A stretch of DNA of 64,000 nucleotides from Amorphophallus konjac (GCA_022559845.1 CM040121.1:511542566-511606565), one strand, 5' to 3'; positions 1-11,527 are shown, counted from the first letter of the stretch. The notes: generated by a model from the letters alone, not told the origin. A program made the numbers and translations.

Positions 1-369
1 CAAAAGAAGATTAAAATAGAAAATACGTAAGGATAATATTGTTAGACTAGCTAGACAAATGAGGGTCAAGAATCTTCCTGCAACCACGACATGCGAGAGA
101 GAGTCTATTATCCCCAAATTTGTTCAACCTAACGGCCTATCTGGTGATTAACTGTGTGCCCCTAGATCATCACTTATTTTGGTAGAGGAGAACTCAGATC
201 CTAGAACATACAAAGAACCGGTCGGTCCTTGAGATGATATAATAATGTAGAATAACATATAATAATGCAATAGAGAGTAGGGATAGAGATACTTACCTGA
301 CAGTGTGGCGTGTTGAATTTTTTTTTGGATTTCATAGATAAAGGCAAAAGGTAGGTAATAAACGCATGG

Positions 370-795
370 GACAACACATAATGTGGCGACAAAGCAACAG
401 CAGAACAAATAACAAGGGCATGATGGGACAGACAAATAGAACCAATATAATGCATAATGTGATAGAGGAACAAACAAGCAGAAGGCATGGTGGGACGAAT
501 GCACAGTGAGACGGACGCACAGAATAACAAAATGCATGGTGGGACGACAAACAAAGTAAACAAGCACAACACGGCGGGACAGATAAGATAGACAAGCAAA
601 AAACCATAGTGGATAGATAGGATAGACAAGTGGAAAAACACGGAGGGACACAAAAACATGGTGGGATAGATAAACAAAATCGTTGTAGGACTCGATGGGG
701 CAGCAAACACAATGGACAAGTGAAAAACATAGCGAAAACAGAGTGAACAAGGCGGGACAATAACAAAACAGACAAACGGTGGGACATGACACCAA
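370..795. repeat. Degenerate minisatellite
   Basis: About ten imperfect units of roughly 24-40 bp share the core CATGGTGGGAC followed by A-rich AGACAAA-like sequence (for example near 420, 487, 535, 658). Long minus-strand open frames here are low-complexity Cys/Leu/Phe/His products of the repeat and do not look like proteins. No flanking element boundary is visible. Confidence 0.6.
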
Positions 796-2505
796 AACAA
801 CACAAACATCTCAGTTAACCAAGGATTGAACTAAGAAGAGAGAGCCTTCTCATCGAGTTACATAATGAAGGAGATTAATCAAGGATGAAGAAGGACTAGT
901 TAATGTAAGGAGCTCAGATTGAGTAGAGGTGAGATAGATTAGAAGATGTGAGTAGAACTCAAGTGAAAGCAATGAAGGTGAATAGGAAGAATTTGAAAAG
1001 GGTATTAAGACCTGTATCCTGCACACTCAGCAAGCAAATTAAAATTGTTCTCAAAAGAAACAAATGATAATATTTTCTTTATTTTTTTGAGATTTTGAAA
1101 TATTTAATTTTTGTTAATTTCTAATTTTTTAATTTTTTGGTGATTTTTTTTTTGAATTTTGGAATACTGGATTTTTTTGATTTTTTCCAAAATTCTATTT
1201 TTTTGGTTTTGAAATTTTATGATTTTTTTTGGATTTCAAAATATTTTATTTTTTGTTTGGATTTTTTGTAATTTTTTGACACACTAGGTTTAAGTTAGTT
1301 AACGCAGCATCAAGGCTAGTCAAATTGTTGGCCGGGGATCCTTGTTCCTTCCCCTTTCACTAAAAACATCCTCTTAGCATGGTGTGCATTAAAGAGTTTC
1401 ATCCCGTAGCCAACTGCCCTTGATCCACGGTACCCCTACTATGACCATACCTGAGAAACGATCTGGCCTTAGAGACAGAAATGGAAGAAAATGTGGAGAC
1501 AAGCTCGGTGTAGGTTTAGAGGTATCAAGGATTGACTTCCGCCTAGAGCACTGCCCCTAGGGATTAGGTCTGTTGCACCAGGACTTTTTGTCAATATCAT
1601 TGGATCTTGGTTTCTCTTTTAGGCATGCATACGACCGGGCTCATAACGTCCCGCGGGAAACTATATTGCCCTCTTGCCATGCCTTTTCTCTTTTTTTCCC
1701 TTCTTTTTTTCTCTTCTTTTTTTTATCATCACTTTGTTGCTTCTATCCTTTGGACTTTGAAGAATATTGACCTTGAAATTTGATAATGGAGAATAAGGTC
1801 TTAATAGACTGTCTCTATTTGAGACTTCATTCTTTCGAGAAGTGCTTAGGTTGATCGTCTTACCTATTCTACCCCTTGGCCCTACACCTGAGCCGAGTGG
1901 AGAAGAGAAAAGACCTTCATGTCACTTGGACATGGCCAAAGTAGTAACGATGTTTTCTAAAGTAGCCGGCTAAGGACGCCATGTAGTGTGTGCGGTCCGA
2001 TGCTAAGGGGTCACCCTATATGACCGGAGAGGGAATTTCGGACTCTTGAGGCGGAATTGATTATAGCCATCGATGCTACAGAAGTGAACTTTAACCTAAC
2101 ATCGACTAATTAAAACCTTTAAACAACCACTCATTATCATGTTGAAAATACCTCTCTTTGGAGCATATGCAAAGAAACATATAGTATGAGAAAAGGGAAG
2201 TGCATTCTTATGCAAAAATACCTTGCATCCTTGATTTTGAAAGCAACTTATAAATTTAAGACAACTTCAAACTATCCCTTGCATTTTGTTCTTCTTATTT
2301 TTCATTTTAAAACTTTGCAGGATATGATGACAAGGATTGAGGTGGCTCAACAAGACATATTGGTGACTAGACCGGACAAAGACGAAGAAGAATGAAAAGG
2401 AAAAGAGGTGGGGCTTGAACTCCCTCGCTAGGGCATGAAACCCTGAAAATTTGAAGGGTCTACAGAATAAATTGAAATCAAGGAGGATTAAGGGGGACTA
2501 AAGCC
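796..2505. other. Anonymous non-coding DNA
   Basis: No gene, LTR terminus or RNA gene recognised. 1075-1285 is a T-rich low-complexity tract. The rest could be the 3' untranslated part of the minus-strand Tat-0 element that starts at 5048, since no reverse transcriptase is found there, but nothing proves this. Confidence 0.4.
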
Positions 2506-4032
2506 CTAAAAACAACATGAAAAAGGGCGAAGGTTCTGATTGGAGAGGACATGAAGGAATATTTGATAGAAGTTTGGAAAATCCCAAAGAATGATAATAG
2601 GAGGAGGAGGGTCCGAGGCCCCTGAAGATGTAGATGAATTGGGTGATGATGATAAAAACCTATAATAATCTGGAGGTTCCAGGGAGAAAGGAGGGTAAAA
2701 GTGTGAAGTGCCTGGAGATTTTGGAGGGAATGGAGTGTAAGCCGGATAAGAATATGAAAACTCCGGAGGTTCTGGAAGAAAAGGAGGGTAAAATGATGAA
2801 TAGCGTGAATGGTCCAGGTGATCTGGAGAGGAGGTAAAGTGGGAATGTGAGGATTTTGGAGATTCTGAAAGAAAAGAGTGATGATACATCGATGTAGAGG
2901 ATAAATAGACAGGGGGAAAATACGAGGAAGATGAATCAGATTGAAAGAGAGAATAAGTGGGAGAAGGAAGAACAATGTCTAGAAAAAGCAAGGATGATAT
3001 ATGAAACTTGGAAGAGGGAAAATAGATGATCCACGAAGGGGAACTTAGTAAGATGAACGAAGATTGAAAAGCGGAGGAATTGGTGGGAGGACCAACACAC
3101 ACTCCTCTTGGCCTTGTCTTGTGTAGCTTCATCTTTGTTTTGACACTTGGGCGCTTGGTCTTCAGATGTCTCCTCACATAATGGGCCCAACGAGCGGATG
3201 GTCAGGCTCTTCTGTGACAGATTAGCTTGAGTGATATGCTTGTTGCCCCTAGGCCCTTGATGACCATATCATCCCTCAGAACTTCATCTATAGGCGATAA
3301 TTCCCTTGGCAGATAGGATGGAATATTATCGAGGAATTTTGCTTGTGGAGTAGGATTCTTGACATAACAAAGCTTCTTGATATATTTCCTTGATGAATGA
3401 GACATGTTGACCTATGGGGGCTCATCTCTTGGCATAGGAAGCTTGAAAGTGTTTGATGACGGGGCCACCTACCCCTTGCGTGGAAATTCCAATGTAGATG
3501 AAATAGTTACGATGCCAAGAACTTCCATCAACGATAGCCCAAACTTGTCTTTAAATGTAGCATGAATCATAGCCTTGGTGGCATCATGTGTAAGTACCAA
3601 ACTTGTGAAGCACCCCTTCTTGGAATCAGTCATTTGCATTAAGATCAAGTGAGGAGAAAGGATAACCTTGATGGTGGTTTATTTGATAGGCAATATGATG
3701 GCCACCGGCCTCGCTTCGGTCTCAACTGGCATCAAATCTAGAGAGCCCTTCTTAACCACTATCCTTGACGATGGAAGTTTCTTTCCTTCAAATATTCCCT
3801 TGATGGCAACTCGGATCAGCATGCGACTAATGTAACCAAAGGGATCAAGATACTTGACCAGCACCAAGTTATCCTCGCTTTGCTCTTGGGGATCAGCTTT
3901 CAAACATTCATTGAAAGACACACATCCACTTCGAAGGGTGGTAAGGGAAGGCGAGATGGAGGTGGTAGGCTTAACGAATAATGGAATGGAGATAGGTTCA
4001 ATGAAAATTAGAATGGAGATAGGTTTGGACAC
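2506..4032 (-). pseudogene. Unidentified ORF downstream of Tat-0 gag, decayed
   Basis: One minus-strand frame stays open from 4032 to 2506 except for about three stops (near 3676, 3445 and 3202). It follows the Tat-0 gag and its proline-rich linker, where other Tat elements encode protease. I do not see a DTGA/DSGA protease motif, a G-patch or reverse transcriptase motifs. The N-terminal part holds a short LRSG stretch like one before the protease of Tat-2. The middle (3660-3210) is mixed-composition sequence of unknown type. The C-terminal 200 residues are rich in Ser, Pro, Tyr and Phe, with repeated YPPF and EPP(E/D) blocks coded by imperfect DNA repeats at about 2640-2880. It may be a diverged pol start or an extra ORF of a non-autonomous Tat. 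Function unknown. Confidence 0.4.
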
Positions 4033-4154
4033 GTCGAGCTTTGCCCCTTGCTCGAAAGCTGGCGGGGTTGGCTTAGGTGTTGAGGTGGGTAGACCTTGCT
4101 CAGGCTCGGGCGAAGGTGAAAGGTTTAGTGGTGGAAGGCTAAGTGGGGGTAACG

Positions 4155-5048
4155 TTAGTATAGCGGAAATAGTTGGTGTGGTTGATGATATGGTAGGTGG
4201 TGGAGGTGAAGGTTTAGATGGTTTATCAAAGGGAGGATTGGAAGAGGTAGGCGTAGTGGGTATGTCGCAAGTAGAGGGTATGGTAGTTGGAGGGTGGATA
4301 ATGGTAGGTTTGGTGCAGATGAACCGTTTAGGTTTGGTTGGGGGAGAGAGGGTTTCAATAATGGAAGGTCAAGGGGAGAAGGTTGCATGGAAGGCTGGTC
4401 GTGCATTAACGCGAGCTATTGAAGTATCGGCTCATCATCATAGCACCAGGTGGTTTTGGAGACGAGGGTGACAATGATAGACCTGGCCTGAGCAAGGGGT
4501 TGTGGTTGTAGAAGAGAAGGAGGTGGTTGTTGGGGCAATGACCGAAGAAGCCTTGGAGCGGGTGCAACTTGTGGCACATGAGCATTAACTGGCTCTGATT
4601 CGTTATAATAAGGTCCATGTGGACGCCGAGGTGGCTGCGCATTGGTATGTGGAGCATGGTGAAATGGATAGTTTTGTGGATATGGAGGTGGTGGGCCATA
4701 TGGATGAGTGGGATGGCTAGGTGCTGAGTGGATGGCGTCCATTTGTTCATTAGCTTCAAAACTTGGTGGGCCAACTTGTTCAAAAGCAGGAGAGTCTTGA
4801 AATTGGGCCTGAATGTACAAGCCCTCTCATAAAGGTCTTCAATAGTGTCAACTTTGTTCATGACCAAAATGTGCTAGAACCTTGGTGTGGAGTTGGAAAT
4901 CATGATCTTAACCTACTTGGATTCTGACAATGAGTCTCTTTATCGCTCGGCCATGGCTCTCCATCTATATGCAAATTGAATAAAATCTTTATTGGGCCTC
5001 ATCTTTTCAGTTAATAAATCAGTTATTAAAAGAGATGGGCTGACCCGG
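4155..5048 (-). pseudogene. gag: Tat-0 gag, C-terminal half
   Basis: Read on the minus strand from 5048, this matches the Tat-2 gag from its VSPSLLITDL segment through AYRWRAMAER and MNKVDTIEDLYERA to IQAQFQDSPAF (Tat-2 has TMEELYERARYIQTQLKDSP). It then passes into a Pro/His/Gln-rich linker (4820-4155). Gag forms the virus-like particle and binds element RNA. At least three stops and two frame changes make this a relic. Its N-terminal half is missing because Tat-1 inserted at 5049 and the remainder lies outside the window. Family assignment rests on similarity to the gag of Tat-2 inside this window. Confidence 0.7.
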
Positions 5049-6549
5049 TGTTGACACCCGTTTTTAGCCTACAAGTCGAGTTCTTTCTCCTATCCACCTT
5101 TCATGATGTCCCAAATTATCCATTATTTCAGAGCCTTTCTTGAACATATTTTGAGCCCATTTCTTGATCATTTTTTCGAGCCCATTGAGCTTTGGAGGCT
5201 ATTTTCTTTGATTGCCACCTTTTCGAGTCCATATCTTGTAGTTTGGATGGCCGAACAGTCGCTCGGGATGAAGCCATGCAGAACCTCTGGTTGCGGTCTC
5301 CTAGCAGACCACGATCATGAGATCGCGGTCTGCAAGGAGACTGCGTTCTGACACTTTTTTTTATTTTTTATTTTAAGGTCTGCCAGGTAGTAGTCTTGGG
5401 GAGACTGCCACCATCAGATGCCGATCTCATGAAGACCGCCTTCTCAGTTCTTCTTCGGGAGCGTCCGGGGTGCGTCGACTCAGCCGTTTGAACCCTGTTA
5501 TGACCCTGGGATGTGGCGGTCATCCCTTGACCGCGTTCATCAAATGGTGGTCTCGCGACTGATCGCGTTTTGATTGCAGAATCCTGATTATTCTGGGCTC
5601 CGTTTTCTTCGGCCGAGGACTCTTTCGAGTCCTTGTTAGCACCATTTTTGAGGAGGATAGCCTGCCACATCGATTCTAATCCATCATGGGGTATTATCCT
5701 CACTATTATCTTGAGTTTTATCAGGCTAAATCCCCGATTTTAGGTGTTTATCCTCGAATTTCAACCTAGGGTTTTCAAAGCTCTATAAATAGCTGCCCTG
5801 CTGCGTGTGTGCGAGGGAGGGCGTTTCTCTGACTTGGGGCGAAGCCATGCTGCATCGCCGTCTCTCTTCTTCGACCCCAAGCTGTTCAGAGGAGTATTGA
5901 CTTCATATTCATTCGCTTAAGGGCTCTCTCCTCTTGCTCCTTCCCTTATTTTTCTACCCTCCCTTTCTCTGATTTCACACAGTTTTTGCACATTCCTACA
6001 CTTTTGCACGTTTTGCATCCCATTTTTTAATGTCTCTCTCTGCGTTTTAATTCATTCTTTCACTTCATATGCATACATAATACTCACACCTATCTACTTG
6101 TCCCATTTGTAGGGTTAAAAACCCTTCCCGGTGCATTCCTCCCTCAGTTTTTCATGTCTATTTTATGCAGACGGGACTGATACTACATGCATGTTTTAAT
6201 GGGTTTGCCTTGTTGTCTTAGCTTTATTTTGCAGGAAGGCAAGATCATAACGTGAGGCCCTCGCTCTCTAGCCGGTTGGAAGGCAAGGAGGTGCAATCCA
6301 CATCGTTCCCCGCATCCCTTCATCACGCGCGATCATGTCTTAGCGATTGTTTGCTTTGGCCGCATTTTCTCTCTTCTTTTCCAAGGTACGCAATAGGTTT
6401 TTCACTCCTTATAGCATCCTTTGCTACTGTCAATCCTTGGTGGCGATCACGGTACACACTCATATTCTCATCGCCCCTTTCCCTTTATTTAAATTACATG
6501 CTTATATGCTTATGTGCACTTGTTCGGGGCGGGATTATAAATATCTACA
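5049..6549 (+). repeat. Tat-1 5' LTR
   Basis: Begins TGTTGACACCC and ends TCTACA, 1501 bp. The start resembles TGTAGACACGCC of Tat-2, and a primer-binding-like sequence parallel to that of Tat-2 follows 11 bases later. Contains a TATA box at 5784 and interrupted palindromes at 5293, 5335, 5516 and 5547 (GCGGTC...GACCGC type). The end is inferred from the primer site because no second LTR is present. Confidence 0.6.
5784..5792 (+). promoter_or_regulatory. TATA box of Tat-1 LTR
   Basis: TATAAATAG in a GC-richer context, about 735 bp into the LTR. The same 9-mer occurs at the corresponding place in Tat-2, LTR-S and both Tekay-B LTRs. Confidence 0.7.
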
Positions 6550-6559
6550 ACTCTATTTT

Positions 6560-6582
6560 TTTGGCGATCGTGATGGGACACC
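6560..6582 (+). other. Tat-1 primer-binding site
   Basis: TTGGCGATCGTGATGGGAC lies just after the inferred LTR end and parallels TTGGCGATTGCGGTGGGAC at the same place in Tat-2. TGG is the expected complement of a tRNA CCA end. The tRNA is not identified. Confidence 0.6.
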
Positions 6583-7187
6583 TAGTGCCCATCACGTTAT
6601 TCTTACTCTCCTGCAAATTTGGTGCATGTGTGTCTCTGTTTAGATAGGGTTTCCTCGGGTTTTTTTCGTTAAATTCTACAATTTTCAGATTCTGGGATCA
6701 GAAGGCAGTCCCCAGGAGACCACCTTCTGTTTCTGGCAGGCCCAGAGGTAGACTCTCAAGTACGTCATTTGTTGATGGTTTAATCTACCTTCTGGGGTCT
6801 GATTGTGCCTTTTTATGGTCCTATCTTGCTGTCCTTTATATTATCTTGGTTTTCTCATATTATTTGCATTCATTTTGTCACGTTTTCATAATTTAATATT
6901 GTCTTGATTTCTCAATTTTAGGCTAGAAATCTGCATGCAGACTCTCAAGTACGTCGTTTGTTGATGGTTTAACCTAGCTTCTGGGGTCTGATTATGCTTG
7001 TTTATGGCCTTGCATTGTTGTCCTTTATATTATCTTAGTTTTCCCATGTTATTTTCACTCATTTTGTGATGTTTTCATAATTGTATATTCTCAGTTTTAT
7101 GCTAGAAATCTGCATGCACTCCGGTGCGCATAGGGACATGCATTGCATGTTGTAGTTACATTCCCACCCTGGTGAGTGACCCTTCGG

Positions 7188-7285
7188 CTTCATATTCGTT
7201 GGAGTCTACTAGGTGATCTTATCCGGGACCTCCGTAAGTCTCCGTGAGCTGTGGATTCTCACACAGATGCGGAGCCGGTTGTACC
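7188..7285 (+). ncRNA. Two-hairpin leader RNA module, Tat-1 copy
   Basis: Hairpin 1: CTTCA/TGGAG stem with 7-base loop TATTCGT (7188-7204). Then GACCTCCGTAAG at 7227, an outer stem CTCCG/CGGAG, an inner stem CTGTG/CACAG with an 8-base loop, and GGTTGTACC at 7277-7285. The distance from loop 1 to GACCTCCG is 34, and from there to GGTTGTACC 50. Both distances hold in the four other copies in this window. It lies about 1.4 kb downstream of the TATA box, in the transcribed leader. Function unknown; a cis-acting RNA signal such as packaging, dimerisation or translation control is inference. Confidence 0.65.
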
Positions 7286-7670
7286 TTTCCACCCCTAGGA
7301 TTTGTATTTGCATCTGTGTGAGGGAGATTAACCCTAGGTCAACTCAGAGTTTGGACCCTTTCCCTTTAAGATACATATCTATTGAGGGAATTTACGCTTA
7401 ATTAACTCATTAAATGGTCCATTGAAACTATTTAATAAATTTACAAGCATATCAACTTATTTGCCTTTGGTGGGACCCCCTTGCATATTATTGTTGTGTG
7501 TTCATGTTGATTTTGCATTCTTAGCATAATTTCCACATTTTTTATGTTATTTTGTCATCATCCAACTTGTCACATCTTTTTGCATCGTCCTTTCTTTGTG
7601 TTATCTTCGTCACACTCGCTGCATTTCACCTGCATGAGTCTGTCTGTCTGTCTGGCCTCAGATCCTTGTC

Positions 7671-7721
7671 GCGGTCAGCCCAGGACTGCCATCTTCTAGT
7701 AGGGGTCATCATAGGACCGCC
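7671..7721 (+). repeat. Palindrome pair in Tat-1 leader
   Basis: GCGGTCAGCCCAGGACTGCC starts at 7671 and GGGGTCATCATAGGACCGCC at 7702, 31 bp apart. The Copia-A insertion site follows 20 bp downstream. Confidence 0.6.
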
Positions 7722-7740
7722 TTCTTCCCTGTAAGTCTGC

Positions 7741-8933
7741 TGTTGGTCCCGGGATAGGCGAGCGGACAAGAAGGGGGGTTGAATTATCCCCGACACTAGA
7801 TGGTAAATTAAAACAACTATGAAGCGGAATTAACACCTTTTAACTAGATTGAGAAAATTAACTACACAATGTAACTAGATTCTCTCAATCTCACCGATAT
7901 CACACGTCAACGAAAGTAGATTAAGCAATAACACAAATACCCACAATGCAAACCACAAGAAAAGGGATTTTTAAGGTGGTTCGGGACCATGACGGGCTCC
8001 CTACGTCCACCCCTCACCAAATCTAGTGAGGCTTCACTCGGGGATAAAACCCCAAAACAGAGACGACGCTCCAAACACACACGAGACGACGCCCGCGCAC
8101 ACACACACACACGGAGACTCGGTCTCCAACACGATCTGACGACTGGATCACAACACACACACACGATCCGACGACCGGATCGCAACACAGACACACACAC
8201 GCTGCAACAACCGCAGCACAACGACACACACGACCGCACGCAGGTGATCAACCACGACCGTATACACAAACGGTCACACACACGAATATCTCTATGTTCG
8301 AAAAATAAACACAAATGTTCAAATCATGCTAAGCCCAAGATATAGAGCATGAAACACCTCCCAAAGAACAAACAAAAGATATATAGATGATCCTCCTTTG
8401 CCTTTAATGACCGGAAGACGATGTTCTTTGATGCTCGGGTCGGAGGGAAGCCGGATGAAGACGATTCTTGCGTCCTCTTGATCCTCTCGTCGATCCGCTC
8501 CCTTTTCTCTTCTATCACGAGCTCCAAATCTTCATGAATGTAGATGATAACCTCCTTCCAATTGATCCTCCTTCCTTTTCCCCCTTTCTTCACCTACAAA
8601 ATAAGAAACATAGGCTCATTAGGGTTCTAATCTCCCAAATTCGTGACTCCTATATAGGCCAGCAATAGAAGCATGAAAAGACCTATAAACCCTTCACCAA
8701 ACCCATAGAAACCCCCCTAAACATATGTATATTAGCCCTAGGGGCAAATGGGTAAGGTTGGAGCACAAATGGATTGGGTTTAGTGGGTTTTCGGATGCAT
8801 TTTGTGAAGCCCGATTTCATAGCAGAGAATTTCCGGTCGACCGGATTCATTGGGTCGGTCGACCGGGCAAACACCAAATCTATGCGTAGCAGAGAAAATC
8901 CGGTCGACCGGTCACACAGGGTCGGTCGACCGG
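7741..8933 (-). repeat. Copia-A 3' LTR, distal part
   Basis: Matches 28083-29370 of the 5' LTR closely, except for a much shorter AC-rich tract (8098-8232). It ends at the Tekay-A insertion. The host sequence resumes at 22223 after TSD ACCGG. Confidence 0.92.
8835..8933 (-). repeat. Paired GGTCGACC palindromes, Copia-A 3' LTR
   Basis: Cores GGTCGACC at 8835/8857 and 8902/8924, both pairs 22 bp apart. Each core is usually extended to CCGGTCGACCGG. The last one is split by the Tekay-A insertion. The array continues at 22263. Confidence 0.85.
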
Positions 8934-9292
8934 TGTAACGACCCGAGAATCCGATTACTTGGAAGGCCCGATAACCCAAGACTCGCACCGCCACCCACGA
9001 GTCCAAAGACTCGGAAGGGTTAAAAGGATGGTGTGAAGACTACACAAGTATCACAAATAATTACAGAAATTAAACAGTTATATAATTAAGCAGGAAATAA
9101 ATTAATAGTTTACATGATACGTGGTCCACAAGATATAATAAAATAAACAATAGCAGTAGTCCACAACTAGTACAGAGACAAGAAAGAAAAGTACAGCTAC
9201 ACGGGGCATACCCCGGCTCTGACCTTTGGCACGAACGCAGGGCACCTGAACCACGCTGAGCCTCAGACGCGCTCCCCTGAGGCCGCGACTCA

Positions 9293-9346
9293 CCTGAAAC
9301 ACTGTGAAAACATGCAGGGAATGAGTCTCAGAACAAGACTCAGTAG
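9293..9346 (-). other. Hairpin followed by acceptor-like TTTCAGG, Tekay-A 3' LTR
   Basis: On the minus strand: CTACTGAGTCT, loop, AGACTCA (9323-9341), then a T-rich stretch and TTTCAGG (to 9293). The same order occurs in LTR-S and Tekay-B with different stem bases. Matching copy in the 5' LTR at about 16560-16613. Confidence 0.55.
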
Positions 9347-10067
9347 GGATCACTCGAACCCTACCTCGCAAACGGAGAAATCGCTACGCTAACAGTAAGC
9401 GAGTACCTCGAAAGGGAAGCCCTGCAATCTACAAAACATCGATCCCACGGCACGATAATCGACACACGTGCCACGGTAGAACGACCAGAACACCACAGTC
9501 AACACGACAAAACCTGAAGGTCGAAGTCGCACGACTAACAATCTGTCACTCCCAACTCGACCGGAGTACCTCCCACTAGAAGCACAGTCGGTAGTGTCCC
9601 CTGACGTCTTACACCGCACTGTAAGTGAACTGCCTAACGTGGTAGCTCCTACCAGAGGCACGGACACCGAACAAGTAACCACAAACAAGTGACTAGCTGG
9701 GGTCACGCCCGTCAGCATGGGTCCAACCGCCCCCAACCACATGTGCACACACAGACCGTACGTCCTAGGTCTGGCCTCTAACTGGTTTTCCCCTGGAGCG
9801 GGACTCTGGCTACCGACGAGGGGCCCGATGAAAACCAGTCTAAAACCATCCTCAGGGTAGCCTCTCCACCACTCCCTGGTGGGTCCACTCGCGTGCAGGC
9901 AGGCTACGACTAGTGGAGGGTCACTACGGAGTAGACTCTCAAGTCAATGGAAAACAACGTCCGCATCCGAAGGCGTACGGGGATCGTCCCACGTACTAGC
10001 ACTGTCGCACGGTGACCACGGTCGGAAAAGAAACGGGGTTGCAAACCACCCGGGGCAACCCTTAGCT

Positions 10068-10560
10068 TGACGGTCTAACTTGATGCATCACAGGCTCTGA
10101 CGGTCTAAGGCTAGACCGTCACAGTCATCTGACAGCCCAACACAGGGGCGTTAGACCCTCGGTGCAACAACGACTGTGACACGCCTAGCCTGGTGCGTCA
10201 CAGACCCTAACGCACCCAGCCTGGTGCGTCACAAGGCACGAAGGAACAAACTATGATGCGTGCCACTCGATGCGTCGCCGACTGTAACGGACCAAGTCTG
10301 GTGCGTTACAGGGTGGGAATACGTCCACTCTAACACACCCACACAGGGGCGTCACAAGGCTGTGACGCGCCAAGCCTAGTGCGTCACATGCCTTGACCCC
10401 TAATGGTCGGACGGTCCAACCCAGGTGCTTCACAGCACCTGTGGTGGTCTATCGTAGGACCGTCATAGCCCACAGACTCCAGTTCGATGAAAACATGACT
10501 GTGACGCACCCATCCAGGCGCGTCACATGGTGTGACGGTCACTGGAAGGACTGTCACACC
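10068..10560 (-). repeat. Paired interrupted-palindrome array, Tekay-A 3' LTR
   Basis: Thirteen units of about 26-28 bp shaped TGACG(C/G)(A/T)CC-loop-GG(T/A)(G/C)CGTCACA. Unit starts: 10068, 10098, 10130, 10177, 10208, 10254, 10285, 10331, 10363, 10409, 10442, 10502, 10533. From 10098 on they form pairs 31-33 bp apart, and pairs repeat every 77-79 bp (one gap of 93). On the minus strand the array lies downstream of the TATA, in the transcribed part of the LTR. It is not a CRISPR array: units vary and there are no unique spacers. Confidence 0.85.
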
Positions 10561-11459
10561 CGTCCGAGGGTGAAATGGTGTGAAATGCCCAAAAATTCCA
10601 ACCACGCCCCCATGCCTCCATAGGAGAGGGGGAAATCAAAGGGGAAGAGCCCTGGGGACCCCTAGCATGTTCTAAGCCATCAAAACGCTGAATCGCGGCC
10701 TAAAAACATAGATCAGACGAACTCTCCTAAAATCATGCTTTTGCCCAAACCCGCTCAAAGACATCCCTCTCGCCTCCCATTCGGCCTACAAAACGCGGGG
10801 GATGACGGGATGAGCATAGGGATTCGTCCCCCTACCTCAATGGAGCGAAAGCTCCGCTGAATCGAGCTTAAACCACGAAGAACGCTTTTGGAAACCCCGC
10901 TCCTTCACGCTTCCTACGAACACCGCACGCCCACGAGCTCGCCTCGCACCTGCCCACGCAGCCCCTCCGTCGCCCCGCCGCCGTCTGCAGCCGAAGAGAG
11001 GCCCACCACGATCGAATGGGAGAGAGAGGGGGAGAGGGGGGGGGGGGGGGTTCTCACGGTGGGAGGAAGAAGAAGAAGAAGAAGAAGGGTGGGGAGAGAG
11101 AGAAAAAGGGGGGTATTTATTGAAAATTCGGAAATTCTGTAAAATACCAAAAAATCAAAAATTACATTTCCACGATCCTCGGAACGCACCGATCGCAATG
11201 GTACCACTCTCGCCTAGGCGAACGACCCGGTTCACCCGCAACGAGGTTCCAAAGGAATTACCGAAACATACATCGGTAATCAGAAAATACGCGTAGAAAA
11301 GTCACGGAACGCTTCCGGACCTCCGAAACAACTCCGGATCGCGCCGATCCGAACACGAAAGATGTCCGAAATGAAATTTCGGACACAACAGAGTCGGACA
11401 CTCCGAGAAACCAGATCCGGGACCCATGAAGAAGGATCTGAAAGGTCCGAGATATTACA

Positions 11460-11472
11460 GCCCTCCCCCCTT
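11460..11472 (-). other. Tekay-A polypurine tract
   Basis: On the minus strand AAGGGGGGAGGGC abuts the 3' LTR start. This is the plus-strand primer of reverse transcription. Confidence 0.85.
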
Positions 11473-11527
11473 AAAGGAATTTTATCCTCGAAATTGAGAA
11501 CAACCCAAGGGGAAAGAAGAGGAAGGC

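Larger units (their letters stand above)
6583..7740 (+). other. Tat-1 untranslated leader
   Basis: Non-coding stretch between primer site and gag, cut by Copia-A at 7741 and resuming at 30470-30546. It contains an imperfect direct duplication (6755-6860 and 6930-7045, sharing the segment around ACTCTCAAGTACGTC), palindrome pairs at 6705/6736 and 7671/7702 (31 bp apart), and one copy of the two-hairpin module at 7188-7285. Confidence 0.55.
8934..11459 (-). repeat. Tekay-A 3' LTR
   Basis: 2526 bp, paired with 16210-22217 once LTR-S is removed. Contains thirteen interrupted palindromes at 10068-10558, a hairpin plus splice-acceptor-like signal at 9293-9341, and a decayed TATA at 11113-11121. 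The GA/GGG-rich tract at 11015-11110 lies just downstream of that TATA on the minus strand. Confidence 0.95.

Noticed and set aside
148..809. Three overlapping minus-strand ORFs of 157-215 codons
   Set aside because: Products of the degenerate minisatellite at 370-795; Cys/Leu/Phe-rich in all frames and without any domain.
7188..7285. Hammerhead or other known self-cleaving ribozyme in the leader module
   Set aside because: No CUGAUGA/GAAA core and no other ribozyme signature that I recognise; the module is reported as an unknown structured RNA only.
10068..10560. Repeat array resembling a CRISPR locus
   Set aside because: Units are variable palindromes without constant repeats and unique spacers, and lie inside both LTRs of a plant retrotransposon.
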